Assembly: GCA_045221575.1 (NCBI GenBank) | Contig: JBGUWU010000018.1 | Coordinates: forward strand, 40,917 to 104,916 | DNA: 64,000 nt | Direction of reading: 5' to 3' | Source: Scybalousia_A sp045221575 | Lineage (GTDB): Bacteria; Bacteroidota; Bacteroidia; Bacteroidales; P3 | Part shown: one piece after another, positions 45,690-53,758 of the stretch | Position numbering within the stretch: position 1 is the first letter of the stretch | Layout: every line of letters starts with the position of its first letter | The notes under the pieces: model-generated | What the model was told of the DNA's origin: nothing | What the model saw: the letters and a program-made list of their open reading frames with translations, nothing else | The model's database searches: none | Program-made: the position numbers and the translations under genes

Positions 45690-46190
45690 TTAAGATTGTT
45701 CTATAGAAATAACTAAATTCCCTTTGTCTTTGTAAATTTTTGCTGAGTATAATACATCGAGCTTATTTTTTATGGATAATTCGAAAGATATATTATCGGG
45801 AATCTCTCCTACAGCATGCGCCAGTGGAATACGAATATCTCTACTTTTATTAAAATACAATGGAAAATTCCATGAATTCAAACTATTTTTATCTAAATGG
45901 TTAGATATATCATTATACTTTACAATTTTTATATCTTCGCCATAATTAGATAAAATTATTTCTGATGGACTTGGTGAATTTGCCGGAGTCCTTTTGTGTG
46001 AGATTCTAATATCAGGTTTATAAAAAGCATTCATTTGCATAAATTCTATTCTTTGAACAGATTGTAATTGCTTCGCTTTATTTTGGGAATCACATATCAG
46101 ATATATAAAAGAACCTGCTGTAGCTATTCCTCCAACAGAGACACACAAATCTACAATAAAACTACACATAACTTTTATAATATTAGTCAA
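45690..46190 (-). CDS. single-pass membrane protein, unknown
   Basis: 166 aa: one hydrophobic segment near residues 12-33 and a soluble domain with predicted beta strands (NISFELSIKNKLDVLYSAKI). No family recognised. Its position directly before the DUF2971 gene, with 17 bases between, suggests joint expression and perhaps joint function. Confidence 0.65.
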   Translation of the reverse strand: MTNIIKVMCSFIVDLCVSVGGIATAGSFIYLICDSQNKAKQLQSVQRIEFMQMNAFYKPDIRISHKRTPANSPSPSEIILSNYGEDIKIVKYNDISNHLDKNSLNSWNFPLYFNKSRDIRIPLAHAVGEIPDNISFELSIKNKLDVLYSAKIYKDKGNLVISIEQS

Positions 46191-46214
46191 TGTATATTTT
46201 CAAACATGTCTGAA

Positions 46215-47204
46215 TCACCAAGATAATTTTGAATCTTTAAAAATATTATTGTCATAATCTTCCTCATAGAGAATTTCCCCTGTTCTATCAATTAGTATTT
46301 TTTTGCCGTCCCACCATCCATATCCATAGTCTATTATATAATTTGCACCTACTTTTTTTATACTTTTTACTTCATTATAACAAATACGATTAATACCAAA
46401 ATTATTTCTACATAGATCATTTTTTACTTTTTTCTCATTGATTATAAAATAAGATCCAGTTGCAGAAACACAGTATTTCAATTCATTGTTAATTGTTAAA
46501 GTGTATATGATGTCATCATTATTAGAAACATCAACAGATTCTACTTTTTTCAACAATGTGTTTAAATACTCTCTAATCTCTTGTTTTGGTATTTTATCCT
46601 TTATTATTCTTCTTAAAATAAATCCTTTCGTAGTCTCACCCAAGTCAGCATCCTCTTCGCCATCTACAAATAATCTCCATCCAATAATATCATATTTATG
46701 CTTAGGCATATTATCTACAAAAGCAAGACATTCTTTCAACTCGTTTACACATTTATATTTAAAATCTTTTGGATAATGTTCGCATAATTTGGTTATCATC
46801 TCACTACAAACATTCACCAGGAATTCTCTAACCTTTTTGTTTTTTATAGCTTTAAGGACAAATTTATTCATTTTATCATAAGATAAAAAATATGGAAATG
46901 AAATATGTCCATCTAAATATAGATTATTGCAATTTTCTTTTATGGTTGCCTTAATTAATTCAGAAGGTTTTTGTTTTCCCGAGAAATGATCAAATTCATC
47001 CTCAACCCCCATTGTTTGTAATATAGGGTTAGATATAATAATGTTTGCATATTTTATAGCAAAGAATTTATTGTTATCAGGAACGTCATAGAAATCTTTT
47101 ATTGTTTCTCCATCTGATAGATATTTTCTATCAGTGTATGTACTTTTTTGAGCAAAAACTTCTATACTTAAGATAGTAAGTAATAATAAACTTATTTTTT
47201 TCAT
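46215..47204 (-). CDS. secreted protein, unknown
   Basis: 329 aa with a signal peptide (MKKISLLLLTILSIEVFA-Q). Mixed helix/strand composition, no recognised domain. The C-terminus carries beta strands around YIIDYGYGWWDGKKILIDR. Located between the retropepsin-like protease gene and the small membrane-protein gene with short gaps (33 and 24 bases), consistent with one operon. Confidence 0.65.
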   Translation of the reverse strand: MKKISLLLLTILSIEVFAQKSTYTDRKYLSDGETIKDFYDVPDNNKFFAIKYANIIISNPILQTMGVEDEFDHFSGKQKPSELIKATIKENCNNLYLDGHISFPYFLSYDKMNKFVLKAIKNKKVREFLVNVCSEMITKLCEHYPKDFKYKCVNELKECLAFVDNMPKHKYDIIGWRLFVDGEEDADLGETTKGFILRRIIKDKIPKQEIREYLNTLLKKVESVDVSNNDDIIYTLTINNELKYCVSATGSYFIINEKKVKNDLCRNNFGINRICYNEVKSIKKVGANYIIDYGYGWWDGKKILIDRTGEILYEEDYDNNIFKDSKLSW

Positions 47205-47237
47205 ATCAAAATTTATTTAAATTAAGATTTAGACTAT

Positions 47238-48110
47238 TTATAAACACCGCCATATACTAAAATTTAAGTCTGATTCATCTGTGTTAAAGAATGAAATAGA
47301 ACTAATACTACTTGTAGGTATTTTTGGAAAATACAACCTAAACGAAATCACACCATTTTTTAGAGTGGTTGTATTAGGTGAAAATGCTATATTTTCGGCC
47401 TTTATAATTCTAACAAATTTTAGTTTTTCATTCTTATCTTTGTAATAAGTTATTGCAGCGTTCTTATCTATATTTATCGAATTGTTGTACTTATTTCTGT
47501 ATGTCAATTCAAGTATTGTATATTGCTGAGTTATAGCAATTGTATGTATAGTTATTTTTCCATCATTATACTCATGAATATATTTTCCATTATTTCCATC
47601 ATTAAAAACTATTTCATTTTTCTTATATACATTAGGCTTTAGGCCAGTGTAATCAAATTTAGAGTTTTGGGCATTCATTATTGTGAGGGTATTTCCTTTA
47701 ACTTGTACTGTGCCTAATTTTTGTAAGGCGGATTGTCCTAATAGCAGAGGTGCTTCCAGAGAATGAGAAATACTACCTGAAATATTGTATATTTTCATAC
47801 CTCCAATTTCGATTTCTCTTAAAATGATGTTTGTATTTTCTACAATATCTCCATTTGCAATTTGAGAATAACTTGTTCCTTTTATATCTTCTGCTTTTAA
47901 ATATCCGTTTTTTAACATAAAGATTGCTTCAGAATAAGATATGACAACATCACTTGCTCCTGTGTCAAATATAAATTTCAAAGGCAATCCATTTACTTTA
48001 CATGGTACAATATAAACCCCGCCATCTTTTTCCATATTTATCTTTACTTGAGCTAAAGACAAAAGAGGAAAGATTAATATAACAAATAGGGTATAGATTT
48101 TATTTTTCAT
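47238..48110 (-). CDS. retropepsin-like aspartic protease, secreted
   Basis: 290 aa from the ATG at 48110, which gives a clean signal peptide (MKNKIYTLFVILIF...SLAQ); the frame extends 21 bases further. The pepsin-like active-site motif FIFDTGASDVVI lies near residue 50, with the following GGMKIYNISGSIS and LLLGQSALQKLGTV flap and psi-loop strands of a single-lobe retropepsin (gag-asp type), which works as a dimer. The last ~120 residues form an extra beta domain. Probably periplasmic or outer-membrane. First gene of the accessory run. Confidence 0.78.
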   Translation of the reverse strand: MKNKIYTLFVILIFPLLSLAQVKINMEKDGGVYIVPCKVNGLPLKFIFDTGASDVVISYSEAIFMLKNGYLKAEDIKGTSYSQIANGDIVENTNIILREIEIGGMKIYNISGSISHSLEAPLLLGQSALQKLGTVQVKGNTLTIMNAQNSKFDYTGLKPNVYKKNEIVFNDGNNGKYIHEYNDGKITIHTIAITQQYTILELTYRNKYNNSINIDKNAAITYYKDKNEKLKFVRIIKAENIAFSPNTTTLKNGVISFRLYFPKIPTSSISSISFFNTDESDLNFSIWRCL

Positions 48111-48203
48111 AATAGTAGTTATTTTTTGCAAAATTAGAGAGATAATGAATACACCGTATGAAAAGAGTGTAGAATAAAAATCAACGGTTTTGTTGAAAGA
48201 TTT

Positions 48204-48425
48204 TCAACGGTCTATTTGTTTTTCGGGGAATGTTTCTTTGGACAGTTCTTGGAAGAAATCGTATTCCAAAAGAGAGGATATTTTTTGCAGGAGGCGAGTG
48301 TCTATAGACTGACGTTCATAGATATAATAGACATTAGAGCGTTCGCAAGGCAAGTTCTTTGCAAGCCATGTTGCTCCTCTTTGTTTCTGAATCATTATTT
48401 CTTTTATTCGTCTGCCTATATGCAC
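48204..48425 (-). CDS. small XRE-like helix-turn-helix protein
   Basis: 73 aa; begins at a GTG and contains an XRE-type helix-turn-helix (ATWLAKNLPCERSNVYYIYE) and a second helix pair (DTRLLQKISSLLEYDFF). No effector domain. It starts 12 bases after the end of a candidate structured RNA. May regulate the neighbouring accessory genes or the RNA. The GTG start is tentative. Confidence 0.65.
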   Translation of the reverse strand: MHIGRRIKEIMIQKQRGATWLAKNLPCERSNVYYIYERQSIDTRLLQKISSLLEYDFFQELSKETFPEKQIDR

Positions 48426-48436
48426 CGTTCTTGATT

Positions 48437-48684
48437 TTTAAAAAACTATCAGCAGTTCCTAACCAATACATATGTAATAAAGAAACGTGGAACTGAACTC
48501 TTATATCTTACTCCAAAGGTCCTGAGAATACCGCACTAAATAGGATATATCATAGCAATTCCACGCCATAGCGTTGGGAAATACTACTTAATATTTGTTT
48601 AGTACTATCAAAAGTTTCTCAGGCTTTTGGAACAAATACCAAGAATTTACGTTTCTTTTCAACAAGGAACTACTCCTTGTATTT
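48437..48684 (-). ncRNA. candidate structured RNA, 6S-like architecture
   Basis: No convincing protein. From a promoter at 48698-48691, the predicted minus-strand transcript has four parts. First, a 5' hairpin (ACAAGGA...TCCTTGT, 48662-48680). Second, an 8-bp closing stem (AGAAACGT at 48481-48488 with its complement at 48649-48656). Third, a large asymmetric bubble and a 15-bp helix (around 48511-48528 with 48616-48632). Fourth, a long apical region with smaller hairpins. The 3' end forms CAGTTCC/GGAACTG followed by TTTTTT. Closing stem, central bubble and terminal stem resemble 6S RNA (compare the Flavo-1/6S-Flavo motif); this is inference. Confidence 0.45.
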
Positions 48685-48690
48685 CTCTGG

Positions 48691-48698
48691 CAAAAGTA
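48691..48698 (-). promoter_or_regulatory. -7 promoter box (TACTTTTG) of the candidate RNA
   Basis: Exact TAnnTTTG match on the minus strand; a TTG at 48720-48718 lies 19 bases upstream as a partial -33 element. Confidence 0.55.
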
Positions 48699-48817
48699 CA
48701 AATATTCTTTTAACTGACAATAAAATGAAAACTTGCAATAAAAAGTATTTATCGCAAGTGTTTTTTTTGATGTTACAACAAGATTTCTATATTTCAAACC
48801 TTACATAAGAAATATAT

Positions 48818-49036
48818 CTATACATTTGCTAAATATTCTTGATATAATGTAACAGGACCAAGATACCATGTTTTTGTTTCTTCGTTTTCAAGACGCTGAT
48901 ACAATGGCGAGGAATAAATCTGTTTTATTGACGCTACAATATCAATTCCGCTATCATCAGAAAGCATTTCTGAAACACGGCTAATCTTCGACGGAAGCAA
49001 TAGATAAAGATTATCTTGTGTGATCTCTAAATTCAT
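48818..49036 (-). CDS. third protein of the DUF3791-DUF3990 module
   Basis: 72 aa, acidic, helical; contains KISRVSEMLSDDSGIDIVAS and a C-terminal WYLGPVTLYQEYL. No family name recalled. Its ATG overlaps the stop of the DUF3990 gene by 4 bases, so it is translationally coupled. Size and coupling suit an antitoxin or accessory factor of the module (inference). Confidence 0.72.
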   Translation of the reverse strand: MNLEITQDNLYLLLPSKISRVSEMLSDDSGIDIVASIKQIYSSPLYQRLENEETKTWYLGPVTLYQEYLANV

Positions 49037-49518
49037 ATTGAAACCTCCTTCTCTTCAACAAAAGTCAACGTTTTCAATGCAGCCTCAGAGTGAAATAGAT
49101 ACTGATCCACAAGTTTATATGTCTTTAATTCGGCTATCAGTTCCTGTTTGTTTAAAATACCTCCTTCGTAGAGTGCAAAAGCTGCATAGACTCGGTCGTT
49201 AGCTACAGGACCAGAAACAATATCATAAGTGTGGTGAAAATCTTTTTCTATGCGGTTATGCATTACAAAGTCCAGCCATTCTTCAGTAGGTTCAGAAAAG
49301 AATATAGTGTTAAGTGCTTTCGCTTCTTGAAGATTATACTCATAAATATTGATCCACCCTTTTTGACTTCGCTCTTCTTTCATCCTTCTACGTGTCCAAG
49401 CATCTGCTTGCTCAAATGATGTCGTGGTATAGAAACCTTTACCATAATCAAGCGTTCTGCTTGGAATCCGTATCTCAGGTGTTCGCACTATTTCCAAACT
49501 ACCGTGATATAGTTTCAT
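49033..49518 (-). CDS. DUF3990 protein, ADP-ribosyltransferase-like
   Basis: 161 aa of the DUF3990 family (PF13151). It opens LYHGS (His5) and has YGKGFYTTTSFEQADAW (Tyr30 region). These correspond to motifs I and II of the H-Y-[E/D/Q] clade of ADP-ribosyltransferases, so NAD-dependent modification is plausible but not shown. It overlaps the upstream DUF3791 gene by 1 base and the downstream small gene by 4 bases. A toxin or regulatory modifier are the likely roles. Confidence 0.82.
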   Translation of the reverse strand: MKLYHGSLEIVRTPEIRIPSRTLDYGKGFYTTTSFEQADAWTRRRMKEERSQKGWINIYEYNLQEAKALNTIFFSEPTEEWLDFVMHNRIEKDFHHTYDIVSGPVANDRVYAAFALYEGGILNKQELIAELKTYKLVDQYLFHSEAALKTLTFVEEKEVSI

Positions 49519-49733
49519 TACTTATTTCCTTTCCTTATTTCAATAAATTTTTCAATATCTTCCATTAACCACTGACGACTTTGTGTGTGCAGTATTTCTG
49601 CATGGTCAGACAGATATCGCAAGACACCATATTTATCCAATTCCAACATAGCAACCTCTCCCGAAAGACCTTTTTTTGTCTTAAACTGTTCTATACAGAA
49701 AGAAATAAAATATGCCACATCTTGTTTCGTCAT
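49518..49733 (-). CDS. DUF3791 protein
   Basis: 71-aa helical protein of DUF3791: DVAYFISFCIEQFKTKKGLS followed by a helix containing LDKYGVLRYLSDHAEILHTQ. First gene of a three-gene run with its own promoter. DUF3791 genes habitually precede DUF3990 genes in gut Bacteroidales; a partner or antitoxin role is an inference from this pairing. Confidence 0.82.
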   Translation of the reverse strand: MTKQDVAYFISFCIEQFKTKKGLSGEVAMLELDKYGVLRYLSDHAEILHTQSRQWLMEDIEKFIEIRKGNK

Positions 49734-49764
49734 AATATAAAATGATTGTTATAATTTCACGGCA

Positions 49765-49772
49765 CAAAGATA
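49765..49772 (-). promoter_or_regulatory. -7 promoter box (TATCTTTG) of the DUF3791-DUF3990 module
   Basis: Exact TAnnTTTG match on the minus strand, 31 bases before the DUF3791 ATG. Confidence 0.6.
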
Positions 49773-49798
49773 TAAATAAAAATCTAAAAACAAAAAAA

Positions 49799-49826
49799 TG
49801 ATGAAAAGTTTTTACTTCTCATCACT
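49799..49826 (-). terminator. hairpin upstream of the DUF3791 promoter
   Basis: TGATGAAAAGT and ACTTCTCATCA pair with one mismatch; on the minus strand the hairpin is followed by TTTTTTT. It may end a minus-strand RNA from the spacer to the right. Confidence 0.5.
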
Positions 49827-50066
49827 TTATTTGTTGTTTTCTATTTCTACCATATAAGGTAAAAATACCAGATAGAGTTAATTTTTATGTAATTTAGTTA
49901 GAAATAATAGTCAAAAATGTCTAACCATTAATATATCTGCTTATGATATTAGGTAGCATTCTACAATAGTAGAAAGGGATGTTCAGTAACCTGAATGTCT
50001 TATCAGCTATTGGGTTTAGACAAATAAACATCCTCTCCTGCAAATCTTGTTTTTGCGGGAGGGATA

Positions 50067-50165
50067 TAAGGTTTTGTTTAAAAAAGTCTTCGTTTTTAGT
50101 TGTGAAAACTTCGTTTTCTGATAGAAAGACTTGGTTTTTAGAAACGAAAACGAGGAGTTTTTGCC
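50067..50165 (+). repeat. 21-base-period tandem repeat array
   Basis: Units start at 50088, 50109, 50130 and 50151 exactly 21 bases apart, opening CTTCGTTTTTAG, CTTCGTTTTCTG, CTTGGTTTTTAG and CGAGGAGTTTTTG, with a weaker unit at 50067. Translated, the array shows heptads such as SSFLVVK, TSFSDRK, TWFLETK; no start or family supports a protein. Confidence 0.75.
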
Positions 50166-50176
50166 TTATATTTAAC

Positions 50177-50310
50177 AGATAATCAGGTAATTATATATTA
50201 GTTAAATTTAAAATAAAAAGAATATATATTGGGTCTTGTTGCTTTGATGATAATTTCAGGTAAATATGTGAGTTCAAAGCAAAAACCTTACCCGAAATTA
50301 CCGATTATCT
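50177..50310. repeat. 134-bp element with terminal inverted repeats
   Basis: Left end AGATAATCAGGTAATT (50177-50192) is complementary to AATTACCGATTATCT (50296-50310) apart from one bulged base. A second nested pair (GATAATTTCAGGTAA at 50249-50263 with TTACCCGAAATTACC at 50288-50302) and GCTTTG/CAAAGC lie inside. A TATCTTTG promoter box just outside, on the minus strand at 50322-50315, would transcribe into it. Confidence 0.6.
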
Positions 50311-50361
50311 ATTTGCAAAGATAATATAAATTTTTGAATTGTGCAAATCTTTTCTAAAAAA

Positions 50362-50392
50362 TTTGTCAGTTGGAAATATTGTTATACCTTTG
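50362..50392 (+). promoter_or_regulatory. promoter of the lipoprotein-T9SS pair, with long leader
   Basis: -33 TTTG (50362-50365), 19 bases, -7 TACCTTTG (50385-50392): full consensus. The first ATG is at 50582, so the leader is about 180 bases. It contains seven C in a row (50451-50457) and a perfect 9-bp hairpin (50459-50479). Confidence 0.7.
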
Positions 50393-50581
50393 TGCAGTAA
50401 AATTATTGAAAGCTAATGGTGTATCGTGCTGTAAATCAATATAATATTATCCCCCCCTATACAATATAAGATATTGTATTTCAATAGCGAGTTTTATTTC
50501 CTAAGAATTGGAACATTATTTGCGGCAAAACATATAATGCGTAAAGTTAGTTGAATTATTAATTAATAAAAAATTAAAGAG

Positions 50582-50998
50582 ATGAAAAAATTATTTAGAC
50601 TGTTGCTTTTATTAGTTTTTGCAACTACAGTGGCAGTAAGTTTTACAGCCTGTGATGACGATGACAACGACACAACAACAGAAGTTACACAGGCAGATAT
50701 ACTAAAGTATATCCCGGGAACAACTTGGGCTATAGATGGTCAAAATGATAAGTTTTTCTTTGCAGAAGGGGGTATGGGAGTGCATAGTCATGGTGAAGGA
50801 AATTCAGCCGTTGCTTCTCATATTGGTTATGAAGTAAAAGGGAATACTATAGTAATTACTTACAGAGACTATTGGATTTATGAAGAAGGAGCAACTACTA
50901 CAATAAAAGTTCTTAGCATAAATGCAAAGACAATGAAAGGGACAATGACGATAGGATCAAGTAGCAAAACATATACATTTACTAAAGTAGAATATTAA
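50582..50998 (+). CDS. lipocalin-like small lipoprotein
   Basis: 138 aa with a lipoprotein signal (MKKLFRLLLLLVFATTVAV, lipobox SFTAC) and an acidic DDDDND stretch right after the cysteine. The mature part is predicted all-beta (TTWAIDGQNDKFFF, VKGNTIVITYRD, MKGTMTIGSSSKTYTF), a pattern common to lipocalin-like Bacteroidales lipoproteins. 24 bases before the T9SS gene; likely co-transcribed. Confidence 0.8.
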   Translation: MKKLFRLLLLLVFATTVAVSFTACDDDDNDTTTEVTQADILKYIPGTTWAIDGQNDKFFFAEGGMGVHSHGEGNSAVASHIGYEVKGNTIVITYRDYWIYEEGATTTIKVLSINAKTMKGTMTIGSSSKTYTFTKVEY

Positions 50999-51022
50999 TA
51001 GTAATAATAAATTTAGAAAACG

Positions 51023-53668
51023 ATGAAAAAAACACGACAATTTATGTTTTCATTCCTTGCTATTGTGCTTTTAGTATGGAGTGGAGTGGTGAAGGGACAA
51101 ACAAGTTCTTTACCTTATCAGACAGATTTCTCTTCTCAAGGCGATTGGGTTCTTGACAATGGAGAATGTACAAACATTTGGCACATAGGTAATGCAACGG
51201 GATATAATTCTGCTTTGTATATATCTGACCAAGGTACGACTCCTCATTATGATTATAATACCTCATCAAGAGTTCTCGCAAAGAAAGCCTTAGCAATGGG
51301 GGCTTCTGCAAGAGTAACTATTGAATTTGATGCAGTTGTGGGGAGTGCTTACTATGAAGATGACGACTATTTGAAAGTCTTCTTGGTAGATGAACAAACA
51401 AATAGTTGGTATATGCAGTCTTCTGCCTCAAATACTTGGGGAGAAAGTTCTCCATTTAGGGCAAGCGATTATGAAAATGCAGGCTATTTTAATGGAAGAT
51501 ATGCTGTTAGCAGATATAACGGACATGTAACAATGCAAGTTCCTAATCCTGCACCAAATGCTACTGCTTATTTAGTATTTGTATGGGTAAATCATCAGAG
51601 CTATTCTGAAAGCAGTGTTACACAACCTGCGGCCGTTGTTCAAAATCTTTCTGTTAGGGCAACTGCTACAGAGGAAGTCGCTATAGAGCCTCCAACGAAT
51701 ATGACTATACAGATAAATGGTATTGATTCTGCATACGTTTCTTGGCAGGCAGGAAGAGATGAAACAATATGGCAGGTAAAGAATGGCGAAAATGGTTCAA
51801 TGATTGAGTCATACGTGCCGTATTATCAGTTTACAGGCCTGGAAAACGGTGGTCATTACACTTTCTATATACGTGCAAAACAAGGAGATTTTGTTTCTGA
51901 ATGGTTAAGTCAGGACTTTATATTTGATATAGACCCTTATTCTCATACTCATGGACCAGATATTATAGGAGAAACCAATGCACGTCTTACAGCGGCTGTG
52001 GATTGGAAAGCATTCTATCCTCCTACATCTTATGGGCAGGGATGCAGAAGAGTGCTTGATAATGAATGGATTATTACCGAAGTAGATTCTTCTTATCTTT
52101 GGGATGTATGGGGTGATGACCCTGAAAGACATGTTGAAATATGGTCAAATGTTTCAAATCTGCAACCTTTTACATGGTATAATGTTGTTTCATGGGTAGT
52201 AACTCAGACAGGCGATACTCTTTGGTCTTCAGTGGATCTACCACATCAGTTCTGTACTGGTGATGCAAACCATTTTGCCCCTGTAACTCTTCCATATACT
52301 GCAACATTTGATGATAATGATAATTGGTCTTTAACATACGGCTACAACAATTTTTACAAAGGAACGCCAAGTGGATATAATCAGAGTGCTTTATTTGTAT
52401 CAGACAACGGCGTAGATGCACAATACAACACCAATATAGAATATTCAAATTCCTTTGCAAAGAAAGTAATAAAGACAGGTGGAGTGCCTTATTTGAAGGT
52501 GGAGTTTGATGCAACAGTCGGAGGACGTACATTCTTGGGAGAAGCATTGGATAAGTTGAGCATCAGTTTTGCTTCTGGCGATGCTGACGTAAATCACTAT
52601 TGGTCTTCAGAAATAAAGGACATATACAATGAGTCAGGTCATTTTGTTGCTTATTTCCATAACGAAAATGAAGAAGATACTCTTTCTCTTATGTTGCAAT
52701 GGGCTATGGAAAACTTTTTACCTTCTTCTTGTATTGTAGAGGAACATGACCTTGCTGTTGTGATAACAAACTTGACAGTCAGTGAGGCAAGTGCTGAAGA
52801 GGTAGGAGGAGATTGTGCTAATGTGAATTATGTAAGTATTTATTCTGTTGATGAAAACAAATTCAATATGAATTGGGATGGTTCTTGGAATTGTCAGGTT
52901 AAACTTGGAGAAGATGGCGAGGTTATTTCCTTAGGCGAACAATCTAACTATTATTTTGAGAATCTTGAGCCTGTAACAGACTATGTTGCATACATAAGAA
53001 AACCTTGTGATGAAACTCTTACAAGTTATTCTGATTGGATGGCAGTACCTTTCTCTACAAAATTTCTTCCTAATGTATATATGGCAGCAGTAGGCGGAAT
53101 AACTGAGACTTCTGCTAACTTTACCGCATATATAGGAAGTGTTTATGCAGAAAGAAATCCTATAACAGATAGGGGTATTCAGTATAGGAAAGCAAATGAA
53201 ACAACTTGGGCAAGTTTGGAGGCAGCAACTGTAGAAGAGTTATACGCATGGATAGGAAGTGTTGATGTGACTGAAGTCTTCTATGCTAATGCAACATCTT
53301 TGACTCCGAATACAACATATATAGCACGTGCTTTTGTTGAAACACAAAATGGACAAGTTGCCTATAGTGAAGAAAGAGAGTTTTACACTTCTAACGTAAC
53401 AGGACTTGCTGAGGTAAAAGAAAATGAGCTTGAGTTTAAACTTTATCCTAATCCTGCAAATGAACAAGTTAATGTAGTATTCTCTAATTTGGATGAAAGA
53501 GCAGTGTTGTCTGTTTTTGATTTGCAAGGAAGACTTGTTGCAAAACAAGATATTGCAAAAGGACAGAAAGCAACAAGGATAGATGTTTCCAATTTGAATG
53601 TTGGTATGTATTATATCAAACTGCAAGGGGTGAAAACAAATAAAGTAGAAAAACTTATAAAGAAATAG
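51023..53668 (+). CDS. secreted protein with fibronectin type III repeats and T9SS sorting domain
   Basis: 881 aa with a signal peptide ending near VKG-Q. It has two jelly-roll-like modules (each beginning with LPYxxxF(S/D)xxxxW: about residues 30-210 and 425-600), each followed by a fibronectin type III-like domain (FTGLENGGHYTFYIRAKQG, FENLEPVTDYVAYIRKP). A third such domain and a type A T9SS domain (LEFKLYPNPANEQVN ... KVEKLIKK) complete it. No catalytic motif seen; probably an adhesin or carbohydrate-binding surface protein. Confidence 0.83.
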   Translation: MKKTRQFMFSFLAIVLLVWSGVVKGQTSSLPYQTDFSSQGDWVLDNGECTNIWHIGNATGYNSALYISDQGTTPHYDYNTSSRVLAKKALAMGASARVTIEFDAVVGSAYYEDDDYLKVFLVDEQTNSWYMQSSASNTWGESSPFRASDYENAGYFNGRYAVSRYNGHVTMQVPNPAPNATAYLVFVWVNHQSYSESSVTQPAAVVQNLSVRATATEEVAIEPPTNMTIQINGIDSAYVSWQAGRDETIWQVKNGENGSMIESYVPYYQFTGLENGGHYTFYIRAKQGDFVSEWLSQDFIFDIDPYSHTHGPDIIGETNARLTAAVDWKAFYPPTSYGQGCRRVLDNEWIITEVDSSYLWDVWGDDPERHVEIWSNVSNLQPFTWYNVVSWVVTQTGDTLWSSVDLPHQFCTGDANHFAPVTLPYTATFDDNDNWSLTYGYNNFYKGTPSGYNQSALFVSDNGVDAQYNTNIEYSNSFAKKVIKTGGVPYLKVEFDATVGGRTFLGEALDKLSISFASGDADVNHYWSSEIKDIYNESGHFVAYFHNENEEDTLSLMLQWAMENFLPSSCIVEEHDLAVVITNLTVSEASAEEVGGDCANVNYVSIYSVDENKFNMNWDGSWNCQVKLGEDGEVISLGEQSNYYFENLEPVTDYVAYIRKPCDETLTSYSDWMAVPFSTKFLPNVYMAAVGGITETSANFTAYIGSVYAERNPITDRGIQYRKANETTWASLEAATVEELYAWIGSVDVTEVFYANATSLTPNTTYIARAFVETQNGQVAYSEEREFYTSNVTGLAEVKENELEFKLYPNPANEQVNVVFSNLDERAVLSVFDLQGRLVAKQDIAKGQKATRIDVSNLNVGMYYIKLQGVKTNKVEKLIKK

Positions 53669-53690
53669 AAATTTGTTCTTTTTAGACAGA

Positions 53691-53728
53691 AAATCCCGAC
53701 TTAGTTCTATGAACTGTAGTCGGGATTT
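53691..53728. terminator. bidirectional terminator between the T9SS gene and atpA
   Basis: AAATCCCGACT pairs with AGTCGGGATTT around a 16-base loop with T/A runs on both sides. It closes the ATP synthase operon directly after atpA, leaving no room for atpG. Confidence 0.88.
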
Positions 53729-53758
53729 TTATATAAGAAAGAATAGTCTTTGTTCTTC

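Larger units (their letters stand above)
49827..50581. other. long spacer with repeats, an inverted-repeat element and a long leader
   Basis: About 750 bases with no convincing gene. It contains a GC-rich hairpin (50031-50063), a 21-base-period array (50067-50165), a 134-bp inverted-repeat element (50177-50310) and the promoter plus ~180-base leader of the lipoprotein gene. Confidence 0.7.

Noticed and set aside
48588..48797. 69-codon minus-strand open frame before the XRE gene
   Set aside because: It overlaps the candidate RNA and its promoter, has no family features and an odd composition; more likely non-coding.
49979..50182. 67-codon plus-strand frame
   Set aside because: Also produced by a 21-base repeat array and a hairpin; no gene-like features.
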